64,000 nt of DNA from assembly GCA_030789695.1 (NCBI GenBank), contig CM061133.1:97359128-97423127 (forward strand), read 5' to 3'. The notes below the pieces were generated by a model that made no database searches, had not been told where the DNA came from, and saw only the letters and a program-made list of their open reading frames with translations. Origin of the DNA: Scilla litardierei (Eukaryota; Streptophyta; Magnoliopsida; Asparagales; Asparagaceae). Shown piece after piece: positions 1 to 10,292 of this stretch. Made by a program: the position numbers and the translations under genes. The number at the start of each line of letters is the position of its first letter. The first letter of the stretch is position 1.

Positions 1-33
1 GAGATAAATAGCCTTGATGGCATCATTCCTCTA
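1..33. other. Left-edge sequence, unassigned
   Basis: A short AT-richer stretch before the GC-rich tandem repeat. By position it should be the continuation of the minus-strand gypsy relic that owns the tandem repeat, but nothing in it is diagnostic. Confidence 0.3.
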
Positions 34-342
34 CAGTTGGTTGGTCAGCGGGGGGAGCTACCCTTCGGCTTATAACCAACCGATGAACTCGCCTGCTGGG
101 GGAGTTACCCCCAGCCTTACGAACGGGCCTGGTAATCGGCCCACCGGGGGAGTTGCCCCTAGTATTATAGTCGATCGGGTTGGTGGGTCCGTGGGGGAGC
201 TCCCCTCTGGCTTATGACCAACCGAAGAACCCGCCTACTGGAGGAGTAGCCCCCAGCCTTACAGACGGGCCTGGTGATAGGCTCGCTAGGGGAGTTTACC
301 CCATCCTTATAGTCGATCGGGTCGGTTGGTCAGCAGGGGGAG
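34..342. repeat. 47-48 bp GC-rich tandem repeat, left segment
   Basis: Six to seven monomers of 47-48 bp, each opening with GGGGGAG followed by CCCC(C)-AGCCTTA. Monomers come in three types (about GGCTTATGACCAACCGATGAA, GGGCCTGGTGATCGGCCC and AGTCGATCGGGTCGGT cores), giving a higher-order period near 142 bp. The array is interrupted at 343 by a retrotransposon and resumes at 6354 in register. It probably lies in the untranslated part of the minus-strand gypsy relic whose gag is at 6800-8560. Tandem repeats in the 3' untranslated region are known for Tat-lineage gypsy elements. Confidence 0.85.
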
Positions 343-2205
343 TGGTGGGACCGGAAAGGTGCTCTCTCTCAAGCGCAAGAGTCCGTACAAGTAGTAAAAT
401 CTGGGAGTCCAGATGTCGAATCCACGGGAAGAAATCTGTTGCAACCACAATTCAAATCAAATAGAAAGCCAACGAAAAGAAACTAAACACTTCGACAATG
501 GTGACGGTGATGGTGATGTGAACACGTGAATGATACGAACTAGGAAAATACGTGAGAACAAATATCTATAAAAAGTATGCACATGGTATGGGTTCGTTAG
601 GATCAACGATTCGTATTAATTTGGTTGATAGGTATAACGCAATGAATTCTCCTTTTGGGAGCAATTCACCGGAAAATACCCAATATAACTCAATGAATTC
701 TCCTTTTGGGAGCAACTCATCGGAAGATGCCCTTTTGGGGGTTCAAACACAAAATTCAATAAGATCGTCGCTAAGATTATAATACGATATGAAACTCTCT
801 TTTGGAGAGATCAAAACTACGGTATGAAACTCCCTTTTGGGGAGATCAAAACTCACCCTTTTGGGGCGATCATCAACTAAATCAATTCTTTTGGAATCTG
901 AAAAAGTTGATTTACGAATAAAGATTACAATTTTAGCGACGTTTAACGATTTAGCACATGGAATACAACCAAATAAACACAAATTATATCACCTAACTAC
1001 TCCATACCATGCACAAATAAGTTTTAGCTACTCATAATATCAGAATAAACAAGTTCCATGGCAAAATACATCAAGATTATAGCAAAATACGGTAGAAAAG
1101 CATCAAATAAGGGGTTTAAGTTAAGAATTCATCACCAAATATCCTTGAAAAGACTTAAAAACTCTCTGGAAATAAGAAAATAGCCTCTGGAATTTTACAG
1201 AATTTTTCAGAGGGAGAATACAGCTCCTAGAGCCTCCAATACGCTCAAAATACGTCCCAATCTGCTTGAATACGCCCAAAAAACCATAAATACGCTTATA
1301 TAATAAGATTGCGGGTTTTAAAAGCTTATTGGGTTTGCAAAACCCGCACCCGAACTCATCCCAACCGCAGATCTCGATCGGATCAAACCTGGGCCGTTGA
1401 TCCAAGCGAGATCGAACGTGGGGGAGCCACGTGTGCATCAAAAGTTGTGCAAGACCCGCTCCGCTCTTCGATTTCAGCTTGGATTATTTATGGCCGTTGG
1501 ATCGTAATCGGATGGCCTACAACTCGCCACGTCACTCAACATCCTGCTTCTTTCGCCTCGCTCGCGGATCCGAAGGCGGGCTCGTCTCCAGCCGTTTGAT
1601 CAATTGCGTAAACCGTCCGGATGTCGCCACGTAGCTCGAAGTTCCGCGCTCTCCTGTTCGCGTTCGGGCTTGCTTCTCGCCGTTGGATTGTGATCTCGTG
1701 GCTCTGAAGCGGCCATGTCTCCTACTAATGCAGCTCTTCGAGATTGATTCGGATGCGATCGTGGTCCGTTGGATGTAAATCGTGTGGCCAATATTACGCC
1801 GCGTCGTCCGCATTGATGGCCGTAGGATGAAGCGGGAGTCGATCGGATGGCGCCACGTGGCGTGCGCGGATTGGGCGTCGGCGTAAATACGCCGTATTTC
1901 TTCGTATTTGTTGCGTATTTCTCCATTTTAAATGTATTCTGCATTCAAAAATACACAGTAATTAGCACAGATCTCAGAAAAATACAAATAAATAGTCGTT
2001 GGAATCGTGAGATCAAGACCAAGCTAGGAAAAATATAAAAAGTGCAGAAATACTTCGTTAATTGCTGTTTTGTGCTCAAATAGTGTGTTTTCTCTAATAA
2101 ATAAATGTGTAGAAAATACGTATGAATTAGAGAACAATGTAGCATCACATGAGCACAAAATAGGGCTAAATGGGGGGTTAAATATGTAATATTGAACCCG
2201 AATCA
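343..2205 (-). repeat. 3' LTR of the gag-only gypsy element (minus orientation)
   Basis: Left-hand LTR, 1863 bp, preceded on the minus strand by the polypurine tract. It carries the same GC-rich block (about 1350-1860) and hairpin array (644-870) as its partner. Confidence 0.93.
644..870. repeat. CTTTTGG-centred hairpin motif array in LTR (second copy 4792-5018)
   Basis: Six motifs share a CTTTTGG core flanked by complementary arms, at 644-667, 694-717, 726-742, 795-809, 830-844 and 853-868. Two arms differ by a paired change: CTCTC/GAGAG at 795-809 and CTCCC/GGGAG at 830-844. The longer units have GAATTCTCC/GGGAGCAATTC arms. The array repeats in the other LTR at +4148. Confidence 0.75.
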
Positions 2206-2217
2206 CACCCCCCAACT
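2206..2217 (-). promoter_or_regulatory. Polypurine tract
   Basis: Minus strand AGTTGGGGGGTG, directly against the 3' LTR start (TGATTCGGG). The same 12-mer recurs at 3164-3175. Confidence 0.85.
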
Positions 2218-3249
2218 AGCGATTTGCTAGTCTCTAGCAAAAAGAGCGATAAATACGGATGGTTAATAAAACAATAAGTTTTTTCAAATCGCTCATGGCA
2301 TGGCTCATTAAAACACATTCCAACATGATCTTAACCATCAATATACACATCCATGAACAAAATCAATCACATGATATTTTCTCTAATTTAGTATGAATAA
2401 ATAGCATGCAAGCATCGTTTTGCGCAAGCGAAAGTATAACACATCGTTTTGTTCTAGTTTTCTTGTTTCCAAGGAATTGGCCTATCAAAATAATCATTCA
2501 AGACATGGGTATTGAAGTTGCTTAGTATATTCACCATTTCTTTTCTTTTATTCGTTCCGCGTAACGCGCATCAAGCAACATTCGCAGAAAAATGTATAAC
2601 TTGGATCGCTCCATCAAATGAGTGAGTTTCCTGTCAATGGCTCCCAAATCAGACGATAATAGGGCATTAGGCCAAAAAGGACCACTCGGACTGTACTACT
2701 CGAGCCAACCAAGTTATTCATTAGTGACATACTCATTCATTCATTTTTCATTCATTCATTTGTCATTCATTTTCTTTTCTTTTCTTTTCTTTTCTTTCTT
2801 TCTTTTTTGTAAGCAACTCAAAACCCATCTTTGAATATAAACATGAATAACAAAGGCCAATTTCCTCTTCAACTTGAAAACTATTCTTATAAATCGTGTA
2901 TACTTAAGCTTTTTCATCACATTAGCATGCATGAGATAAATTCAAACTATTTCGAGATATTAATCATGGAAATTGAAAATTTTCATGAATAGTATATTAA
3001 AAGTAATTCCATGAAGGAAAAATAATCAACTCAAGCCAAAAAAAAGTTTTAGAACTCAATTAATGCGTAACCATCCGTATTTGAGGCATATGAAGGAGTT
3101 TTTAAAATGATGAGATTTGGTGATTTATTCTTCTACAAAAAAAAATTCCTAAGGTCTCATACACACCCCCCAACTAAAGATGGACATTGTCCTCAATGTC
3201 AGAAGAGGTACGAGTTTATTCAAGCAAGCAACCTAGAAAGCATATAAAA
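2218..3249 (-). other. Non-coding 3' internal region of the gypsy element
   Basis: About 1 kb downstream of gag without coding potential. It includes a T-rich ATTC/TTTTC microsatellite (about 2745-2805). At 3183-3200 lies a perfect stem (GACATTG/CAATGTC, loop TCCT on the plus strand), followed by a second AGTTGGGGGGTG purine tract at 3164-3175. The pair looks like an ancestral end of the coding region plus an internal polypurine tract. Confidence 0.7.
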
Positions 3250-4422
3250 CTACACTACTGGAAAGAACACACCGTGATCAAATGGCGGATCCCAAATATT
3301 TGATGGTGGAGGAAGTTGTTCAATTTGCTCCTTGTGCTCCTCGGCGATTATTCTTCCTCCAAAAACTAATTTGGACCCCAGCAACACAACTCCAAGCATC
3401 TCTATAAGCTGTTTGCCAATGTCCTGCGAGAGATGAGTTATGTCAGTCCAAATTATTTTAAAATTCTTTTCAATAAAATTATTCCAAACGTAGTCATCAA
3501 AATAAGTGAAAGAAATTAAAGCAAGTTTACGACTACTCCCTGAAAGATTTGCACTACTCTCTGTACGATGCTCGTTCATTGTGGAGAGGGATAAATGATT
3601 TTGGGACAAAACTGGAGGAAGGCATGGTTCTGACTCCATGGCGATAATCTCAAAACCCTTGTCCCTAGCTGTCTTCTCCTCTCGTTCATCCAAAATTGCT
3701 AGCTCGTCCTCTCTTTCGCACACACTTCCTGCCATGTGGATATTTATATTCGTGTCCTCGCTCGGTATACCTGCAATAGAAGATGAACTCGTATTAGATT
3801 CTTGAAATCGAGTTTCAAAAGCAGTACCTTCTTCTAAGCAAGTGGCAATCAGATTAAGATCTTCAATAGATTTTTGAATCTGCCGGCTCCGAGCAAGGAA
3901 ATTCTCCTGGAATTGAAGGGATGTGGCCTCCTGTGTCTGAATAATCAGGCAAGCTTCCTCTTTCAAGGATTGCAAAGGTACGTCTACGCTTTGCTCTTCT
4001 TGATCAAGGCTCGAAGGCTCCGTTGAATCGCTCTCTGAAGTCTCTTCCACGGTTTCTTCGTTTTCTTGCAGAGACTCCATGTATTCCCACGCCACTGTCG
4101 GCGTCATGCCTCCCAATAATTCCTGTAGCTGCGGTTGTAGTCCATCTAGGAAGAACGCCATAAGCTCTTCATTTGTGTACCAATGCTGCGGATAGCTCGA
4201 TATAATGTCTGTGAACCTCCTCCAGGCCTGAAAGAAAGTTTCACAGTCAGTTTGATTAAAATTAACAATTTTGAGCTTCTCCATTCTATGTTTGTGTGCA
4301 TTAGCATATCGTGCATCATAAAGATTGTTTGTGCAATAGAAGTTCATATATTCCATTTTGAGATAGAATAAAATAAAAAAATAAAAAAAAGGTTTATGTA
4401 CAGTAAAGTGGAAAGATCTCAC
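3250..4422 (-). CDS. Retrotransposon gag-like protein, 390 codons, uninterrupted
   Basis: The frame opens just downstream of the PBS. The first Met (4422) gives a hydrophobic leader; the internal Met at residue 23 or 47 may be the true start. Residues about 55-105 (ETFFQAWRRFTDI, then LMAFFLDGLQPQLQELLGG) match the Athila-type gag core: the aromatic/Trp-Arg-Arg-Phe helix followed by the phi-x-DGL turn. Then comes an acidic Glu/Ser-rich linker (about 115-240) and a C-terminal part rich in Ile, Leu and Lys that I do not recognise. There is no CCHC zinc knuckle and no pol. A 390-codon frame without stops in a non-autonomous element suggests recent activity or selection on the protein. Retrotransposon origin is well supported; the function of the C-terminal third is unknown. 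Confidence 0.8.
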   Translation of the reverse strand: MRSFHFTVHKPFFYFFILFYLKMEYMNFYCTNNLYDARYANAHKHRMEKLKIVNFNQTDCETFFQAWRRFTDIISSYPQHWYTNEELMAFFLDGLQPQLQELLGGMTPTVAWEYMESLQENEETVEETSESDSTEPSSLDQEEQSVDVPLQSLKEEACLIIQTQEATSLQFQENFLARSRQIQKSIEDLNLIATCLEEGTAFETRFQESNTSSSSIAGIPSEDTNINIHMAGSVCEREDELAILDEREEKTARDKGFEIIAMESEPCLPPVLSQNHLSLSTMNEHRTESSANLSGSSRKLALISFTYFDDYVWNNFIEKNFKIIWTDITHLSQDIGKQLIEMLGVVLLGSKLVFGGRIIAEEHKEQIEQLPPPSNIWDPPFDHGVFFPVV

Positions 4423-4466
4423 CGAAGGTCCTCTAAATGAAATAAACCGTAGTCACAAACCATTCC

Positions 4467-4484
4467 TCCCCGGCAACGGCGCCA
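4467..4484 (-). promoter_or_regulatory. Primer-binding site, tRNA-Asp type
   Basis: On the plus strand this reads TCCCCGGCAACGGCGCCA. Its complement, TGGCGCCGTTGCCGGGGA, is the tRNA-Asp-type primer site typical of Athila/Tat gypsy elements. It lies 6 bases inside the LTR edge and fixes the minus orientation. Confidence 0.9.
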
Positions 4485-4490
4485 AAAACT

Positions 4491-6353
4491 TGGTGGGACC
4501 GGAAAGGTGCTCTCTCTCAAGCGCAAGAGTCCGTACAAGTAGTAAAATCTGGGAGTCCAGATGTCGAATCCACGGGAAGAAATCTGTTGCAACCACAATT
4601 CAAATCAAATAGAAAGCCAACGAAAAGAAACTAAACACTTCAACAATGGTGACGGTGATGGTGATGTGAACACGTGAATGATACGAACTAGGAAAATACG
4701 TGAGAACAAATATCTATAAAAAGTATGCACATGGTATGGGTTCGTTAGGATCAACGATTCATATTAATTTGGTTGATAGGTATAACGCAATGAATTCTCC
4801 TTTTGGGAGCAATTCACCGGAAAATACCCAATATAACTCAATGAATTCTCCTTTTGGGAGCAACTCATCGGAAGATGCCCTTTTGGGGGTTCAAACACAA
4901 AATTCAATAAGATCGTCGCTAAGATTATAATACGATATGAAACTCTCTTTTGGAGAGATCAAAACTACGGTATGAAACTCCCTTTTGGGGAGATCAAAAC
5001 TCACCCTTTTGGGGCGATCATCAACTAAATCAATTCTTTTGGAATCTGAAAAAGTCGATTTACGAACAAAGTTTACAATTTTAGCGACGTTTAACGATTT
5101 AGCACATGGAATACAACCAAATAAACACAAATTATATCACCTAACTACTCCATACCATGCACAAATAAGTTTTAGCTACTCATAATATCAGAATAAACAA
5201 GTTCCATGGCAAAATACATCAAGATTATAGCAAAATACGGTAGAAAAGCATCAAATAAGGGGTTTAAGTTAAGAATTCATCACCAAATATCCTTGAAAAG
5301 ACTTAAAAACTCTCTGGAAATAAGAAAATAGCCTCTGGAATTTTACAGAATTTTTCAGGGGGAGAATACGGCTCCTAGAGCCTCCAATACGCTCAAAATA
5401 CGCCCCAATCTGCTTGAATACGCCCAAAAACCCCTAAATACGCTTATATAATAAGATTGCGGGTTTTAAAAGCTTATTGGGTTTGCAAAACCTGCACCCG
5501 AACTCATCCCAACCGCAGATCTCGATCGGATCAAACCTGGGCCGTTGATCCAAGCGGGATCGAACGTGGGGGAGCCACGTGTGCATCAAAAGTCGCGCAA
5601 GACCCGATCCCCTCTTCGATTTCAGCTTGGATTATTTATGGCCGTTGGATCGTAATCGGATGGCCAACAACTCGCCACGTCGCTCAACATCCCGCTTCTT
5701 TCGCCTCGCTCGCGGATCCGAAGGCGGGCTCGTCTCCAGCCGTTTGATCAATTGCGTAAACCGTCCGGATGTCGCCACGTAGCTCGAAGTTCCGCGCTCT
5801 CCTGTTCGCGTTCGGGCTTGCTTCTCGCCGTTGGATTGTGATCTCGTGGCTCTGAATCGGCCACGTCTCCTACAAATGCAGCTCTTCGAGATTGATTCGG
5901 ATGCGATCGTGGTCCGTTGGATGGAAATCGTGCGGCCAATATTACGCCGCGTCGTTCGCATTGATGGCCGTAGGATGAAGCTGGAGTCGATCGGATGGCG
6001 CCACGTGGCGTGCGCGGATTGGGCGTCGGCGTAAATACGCCGTATTTCTTCGTATTTGTTGCGTATTTCTCCATTTTAAATGTATTCTGCATTCAAAAAT
6101 ACACAGTAATTAGCACAGATCTCAGAAAAATGCAAATAAATAGTCGTTGGAATCGTGAGATCGAGACCAAGCTAGGAAAAATATAAAAAGTGTAGAAATA
6201 CTTCGTTAATTGCTGTTTTGTGCTCAAATAGTGTGTTTTCTCTAATAAATAAATGTGTAGAAAATACGTATGAATTAGAGAACAATGTAGCATCACATGA
6301 GCACAAAATAGGGCTAAATGAGGGGTTAAATATGTAATATTGAACCCGAATCA
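4491..6353 (-). repeat. 5' LTR of the gag-only gypsy element (minus orientation)
   Basis: TG...CA-bounded copy matching 343-2205 over its whole length. On the minus strand it is the upstream LTR, since the PBS follows it directly. It contains a GC-rich block (about 5500-6010) and a CTTTTG hairpin array (about 4792-5018). Small frames inside are mirrored in the other LTR and are not genes. Confidence 0.93.
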
Positions 6354-6770
6354 GGGAGCTACCCTCCGGCTTACGATCAACCGATGAACCTGCCTGCTGG
6401 AGGAAATGCCCCCAGCCTTATGGACGGACCTGGTGATCGGCCCGCTGGGGGTGTTGCCCCCAGCCTTACAGTCGATCGGGTCGTTGGCCAGCAGGGGGAG
6501 CTACACTCCGGCTTATGACCAACCGATGAACCTGCCTGCTGGGGGAGTTGCCCCCAGCCTTACGGACGGTCGGGTCGGTCTACGTGCTGGGGGCTACCCC
6601 CAGGCTTACGGTAGATCGAGGGATCGGCCCGCTAGGGGAGTTGCCCCCAGCCTTACGGTCGATCCGTGCCATCGGCCCGCTGGGGGAGTTGCCCCCCAGC
6701 CTTCCGTCCGATCAGGTAACAAGCCCTCCCCGGGGATGATTTCCCACCTGCTCCGCAATCGATCACCAAG
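6354..6770. repeat. 47-48 bp GC-rich tandem repeat, right segment
   Basis: Continuation of the array interrupted at 343: about nine monomers with the same GGGGGAG-TTG-CCCCC openings, drifting toward the right edge at about 6770. GGGAG at 6354-6358 is the duplicated target site. Open frames through it are by-products of the repeat. Confidence 0.88.
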
Positions 6771-6799
6771 CTAGATACAGTGAGAAAAACATAGCTGTA

Positions 6800-8560
6800 C
6801 TAACACAGTTCTCTTTTCATTCCTTGAACCTGGGTGTACATTTGGAGGAAAATAAAATGGGGAGGCGAGGGCAAGCTAATCTTGCCCAGGTGAGGTTGCG
6901 GCTGATTGTCCCGTCCGCTCACTCGATGATGTGTATGGCCACCTGAACCACATTCACCTTCTTCCCCTTGTTCATCTGCTTGGATGTACCCTTCCCGGGG
7001 CGGCGGTTGAGTCATCGACGAAATTCTTTAAATGGCACCAGCTGACCATCTTCTCTATATCCTTCTTTAAATGCCAGCAGTCGTCAGTGTCATGGTCATT
7101 GTCTTTGTGGTACTTGCAATATTTCTCCTTGTCCTTCCCGTCTCTCTTCATCCTCGGTGGCGGCCTGCTAAAGCGCCCTTCCTTTTGGGCATGCGCGAGG
7201 ACGACGTCTGGGGCGGTGTTCAGCTTGGGGGGTCATGGCTCCTCCCTGTACTGGTTTTCTTTGGCCCTCTTCTACTGCCGTGGTTTGTCAGGGCCGCGAC
7301 GCTTGTTCTCATTGCGCTCCGATCCCCGTCTAGCCCCTGCTGGGTGACTTCCGTCCTCTGCGACCAGTGCTTCTTTCGTCAGCATGTAGCGCTCCGCCCG
7401 AGCAATGACCTCGACGAGGTCTTTTGGTGGATCATTTTGCAATGATTTTTTCTGGCCCCTGTGCTAGAGCCCTTTTTTCTGGGCCGTTTTCACGACCAGC
7501 TCGAGACAGCTCTCCACGTTCAGTCTCTCCGCGTTGAAACGACACATGTAGTGCCTCAGGGTTTCTCCGGGACCCTGCACCACATTGAACAGGAGTTCTG
7601 AGTCCGGTTTTACCTGACGTCCGGCCATGAACTGTTTGCAGAACTGTTGGGAGAGGTCCTCGAAGCTGTCAATGGAATGGTTGGGGAGGATGTGATACCA
7701 ACGCCGGGCCGATTTTTAGAGGGTGGAGTAGAAGCCTCTGCAGAGTAGGGTGTCGTCGGCCCCTTGGAACGCAATGACTCCCTTTTAGTCCATGACATGG
7801 TCTTCCAGGTCGCCCGTGCTGTCATACTTCTCTAAGGTCGGCACCTTGAATCTAGAGGGCACCCGTGCTTGAGTTATCCTTCAAGTCAACGGGCAATGGT
7901 CGCCCCTGGCGCCCCCAGGCATCCACCTGTGCTCACACAGAGGTCGAGTTGCTCCGGCGAGCGAACAGGGTCATGTCGAGGGCTCGTCCGAATCCCAGCC
8001 GAGCTAGAGACGGGAGTTGGTCGGTGGGCGCCTCTCTTCTCCCGTCGGTATTCTCGGCTCTTTTGCCTTCCGCGATGGGGACTCTCGCTTCGACGGGGTC
8101 GGTTCCCCGTGGCTTGGCAATCGGTGGATCGTCGATTAGTTGAGCGTGGTTGCCGCGACGAGGTCATAGCCGATTCATCTCCAGCTTGCTCGGGAACCAC
8201 CTCGTCCCCCTCCCGAGGCGAGGTGGGAGTGAGGGATCGCACTGGGACAAAGTTCGGCAGGGTGAATCGCCGTTTTGGGTTGGTCCCTCCATCCCCGTGG
8301 TCAGCGACCAAGGCCTAGCGTAAAGGCCGATGGACCCCTCCCTGATCGAGGGTCCTCGCTGTCCCATCTCCCAGGATGGATGTGTTGTCGACGAGCTGTT
8401 GGATCGTGGCGGCCAACGTCTGGAGGTGGGCATTGGTCTCCTGGGCAAAGAGACGGAGCTGCTCTTGGGTCACCGAGCGGGAGTCACCCGTCTCCTCGGT
8501 AGTGTGGCTGTGCTGGTTCTCGGAAGGGACGTAATCGCCCTCCTCGTGAATGGGGGGCAT
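6800..8560 (-). pseudogene. Ty3/gypsy gag pseudogene (Retrotrans_gag core)
   Basis: The conceptual minus-strand product starts near 8560 (MPPIHEEGDY...). The conserved capsid core lies around 7835-7600, where VPTLEKYDSTGDLEDHV, FQGADDTLLCRGFY and KSARRWYHILP can be read, followed by SFEDLSQQFCKQFMAGR. Two in-frame TAA stops interrupt it (complement of 7785-7787 and of 7716-7718), and frame changes are needed on both sides. Downstream (about 7500-6940) lie a Lys/Arg-rich tail and a divergent segment leading to a stop near 6800. No zinc knuckle was recognised. In the living family this is the capsid precursor; here it is dead. Confidence 0.8.
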
Positions 8561-8622
8561 TCACCCCAGGCCGTTGCAGATTAGTTCCATTTTAGTGGTT
8601 TGACGTGGGCTCGTGGGTTCGG

Positions 8623-8640
8623 TTCCCACAGACGGTGCCA
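8623..8640 (-). promoter_or_regulatory. Primer-binding site-like motif
   Basis: Plus strand TTCCCACAGACGGTGCCA; complement TGGCACCGTCTGTGGGAA. This differs by one base from the TGGCGCCGTCTGTGGGAA-type site seen in several plant gypsy elements. It lies 2 bases from the proposed LTR edge. Confidence 0.65.
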
Positions 8641-8642
8641 GA

Positions 8643-9053
8643 TGTTTACGAGTGTTTTCTCGCCACTGGATTGTTGACTGACGGTTTGACGGTCAACGTG
8701 GTCAAGGGATCGGTTGGAATCCATTGGTCCCACCAAGCGTGCGTATTCTCAACGAGGGTTGCGCGAAGCCCCACCTCAGCTCGAAAAATGGCTCGCTTGG
8801 GGGATCAAGGACGAGTGGGCTCTTCGTCCGGAGTGTTGGACCTCGGTCAGCAGGGTGCGGAGGGGTAGCCTTGGCACCTAGGTGAGCGCTCGGCCTCGGT
8901 CACTCAAGTGCCGAGGGGTAGCCTTGGTGCCCTGATTATCACTTGGTCTCAGTCGATGGCGATGCTCACTAGTGGCGAACAGGCTTGCTGTCATGCGGGC
9001 CTTGCTTCGGTGAGTTCCGCGCTGAGGGGTAGCCTCGACGCCTTGGGATCACA
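8643..9053 (-). repeat. 5' LTR of the degraded gypsy element
   Basis: About 410 bp, GC-rich, bounded by TG at 8643 and CA near 9051-9053 on the plus strand. It contains three or four diverged copies of a GAGGGGTAGCCTTGGTGCC-like unit (about 8850-9045). The partner LTR lies outside the window, so the outer edge cannot be confirmed by a target-site duplication. Confidence 0.6.
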
Positions 9054-9197
9054 TAGGTCAATTAAACAACACTTAGAGAGAACGACACTTTGCTAATTTT
9101 TACTTAATAAATATGAATTTGCATTTGAGGAATATAACTTGCATGGAACTTTCAAATAATCTAGATTCACGTCAAACACTTCAGAGCTCCATTTTGA
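9054..9197. repeat. 144 bp direct repeat, copy 1 (partner 10077-10218)
   Basis: Runs from CATAGGTCAATTAAACAAC to CAGAGCTCCATTTTGA. It matches 10077-10218 with scattered differences and begins where the gypsy LTR ends, so the retroelement may have inserted at its edge. Confidence 0.8.
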
Positions 9198-10076
9198 GTT
9201 ATTTAGCAATCGTGGGCTGACCGGGCGTATGTCCGAACGTGGGCGAACCGATACATGGCTTTCACGGGGGCCTCCGGCAGTTGGCCCAAAGCTCCTTTTA
9301 GTGGCCGCCTTCTCCCCGCGTTGGCCTGGGCTGCTGGCTTTCGGGCCTCTCTAAAATGGTCGTGTCACATTCTAAAACCACTCTATAATTACTTTAAGAC
9401 CTTAAGTTTTATCATATAAAGTTATATTTGAATTATTTAGCAATAAATCTGATTTAAATGTAAAAGTTTGATTACATAATTCAAAAACAGAATCTTTTAG
9501 CATTGATTAGTGAGTAACCTTATTCAAAACTAGAATCTTTATGTAAATTAACGGTAAGAGATGTTAATATACCAAGTCTAATACGTGGATATCTTTGAAT
9601 CCTAATGTTAGAATGTGCATCAGCATGTAGCATGATGGGGAAACTAATGGCTAAATAGATGTTATCAAGTCATGGGAGATGAATTAAAACTTCATCCAAT
9701 GGTATAATTTGCTTAAAAAAACAAACAAAAATGTTTGTAAGTTACGATAACTCACAGTTTGCTAATAGCCTTCTTATTTTCAAGGCATATGAGCATTCAC
9801 AATTTGCTATTATGCTTGATTTATTCTTGCAAGTGATGCTATTATAGTTCGACACGTAACTCATTCACATACTTTGCAAGAACTATTTTAGTAAATTTGA
9901 AATGTTATATACTTTTTCGAAACATGTCCAACAAAAAATATTGACTACACTATCTAGAGTCTCCTTTCTCCATAATATGATTAGTTCCTATCAACATCAA
10001 TTCAAACACTCAAGTCTAGAGCAAGTGGAGTCTTTCACAGTAGAAAGAAGAATTATTTATATTAGAGTATATAATA
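9198..10076. other. Non-coding stretch between direct repeats
   Basis: AT-rich DNA without a supported gene. A GC-rich block (about 9211-9432) is bracketed by the 12-mer TTATTTAGCAAT at 9199-9210 and 9433-9444, which looks like an insertion with a target duplication or a microhomology event. I could not identify the block. Confidence 0.5.
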
Positions 10077-10218
10077 CATAGATCAATTAAACAACTCTTA
10101 GAGAGAACGACACTTTGCTACTTTTACTTGATAAATATGAATTGTCATTTGAGAAATATAACTTGCAAGGAACTTTCACATAATCTAGATTCACATCATA
10201 CATTTCAGAGCTCCCTTT
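10077..10218. repeat. 144 bp direct repeat, copy 2 (partner 9054-9197)
   Basis: Begins CATAGATCAATTAAACAAC and ends CAGAGCTCCCTTTTGA. It lies about 75 bp beyond the stop codon of the homeobox gene, in its likely 3' untranslated or terminator region. Confidence 0.8.
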
Positions 10219-10292
10219 TGATCGGTGTGTAACAAACCAATCATTTTTGGCTTTCCTTTCGTAACATCTAAGTCATCAAATTTAAGTCCCAA

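Larger units (their letters stand above)
343..6353 (-). mobile_element. Complete gag-only Ty3/gypsy LTR retrotransposon, Athila-like
   Basis: Two 1863 bp LTRs (343-2205 and 4491-6353, constant offset 4148) enclose 2285 bp. The element is flanked by GGGAG at 338-342 and 6354-6358. Orientation is minus: the primer-binding site abuts the right-hand LTR (4467-4484) and the polypurine tract abuts the left-hand LTR (2206-2217). Read on the minus strand, the LTRs begin TGATTCGGG and end GGTCCCACCA. The internal region holds one long gag-like frame and no protease, reverse transcriptase, RNase H or integrase, so the element must have moved using enzymes supplied in trans. The LTRs differ only by scattered single bases with no net length change, so the insertion is fairly recent and post-dates the tandem repeat it split. 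Confidence 0.93.
6771..9053 (-). mobile_element. Degraded Ty3/gypsy element: gag, PBS and one LTR
   Basis: Read on the minus strand: LTR (9053 to 8643), primer-binding site (8640 to 8623), gag pseudogene (8560 to about 6800), then the 47 bp tandem repeat, continuing past the left window edge. No pol is present in the window. The gag core, the PBS type and a tandem repeat downstream of coding sequence together suggest a Tat-like gypsy lineage; the lineage call is inference. Confidence 0.75.

Noticed and set aside
4467..4484. tRNA gene fragment
   Set aside because: It matches only a tRNA 3' end, in the exact position of a primer-binding site; there is no cloverleaf around it. The same holds for 8623, 16054, 43356 and 62429.
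343..6353. Plus-strand orientation for the first gypsy element
   Set aside because: PBS, PPT and gag all read on the minus strand.
6406..6774. A 122-codon repetitive frame (PPAL/GPLG-type)
   Set aside because: It is the translation of the 47 bp tandem repeat; other frames are equally open.
6931..7445. Plus-strand frames of 138 and 124 codons
   Set aside because: They are antisense to the gypsy gag pseudogene, whose conserved motifs are on the minus strand.
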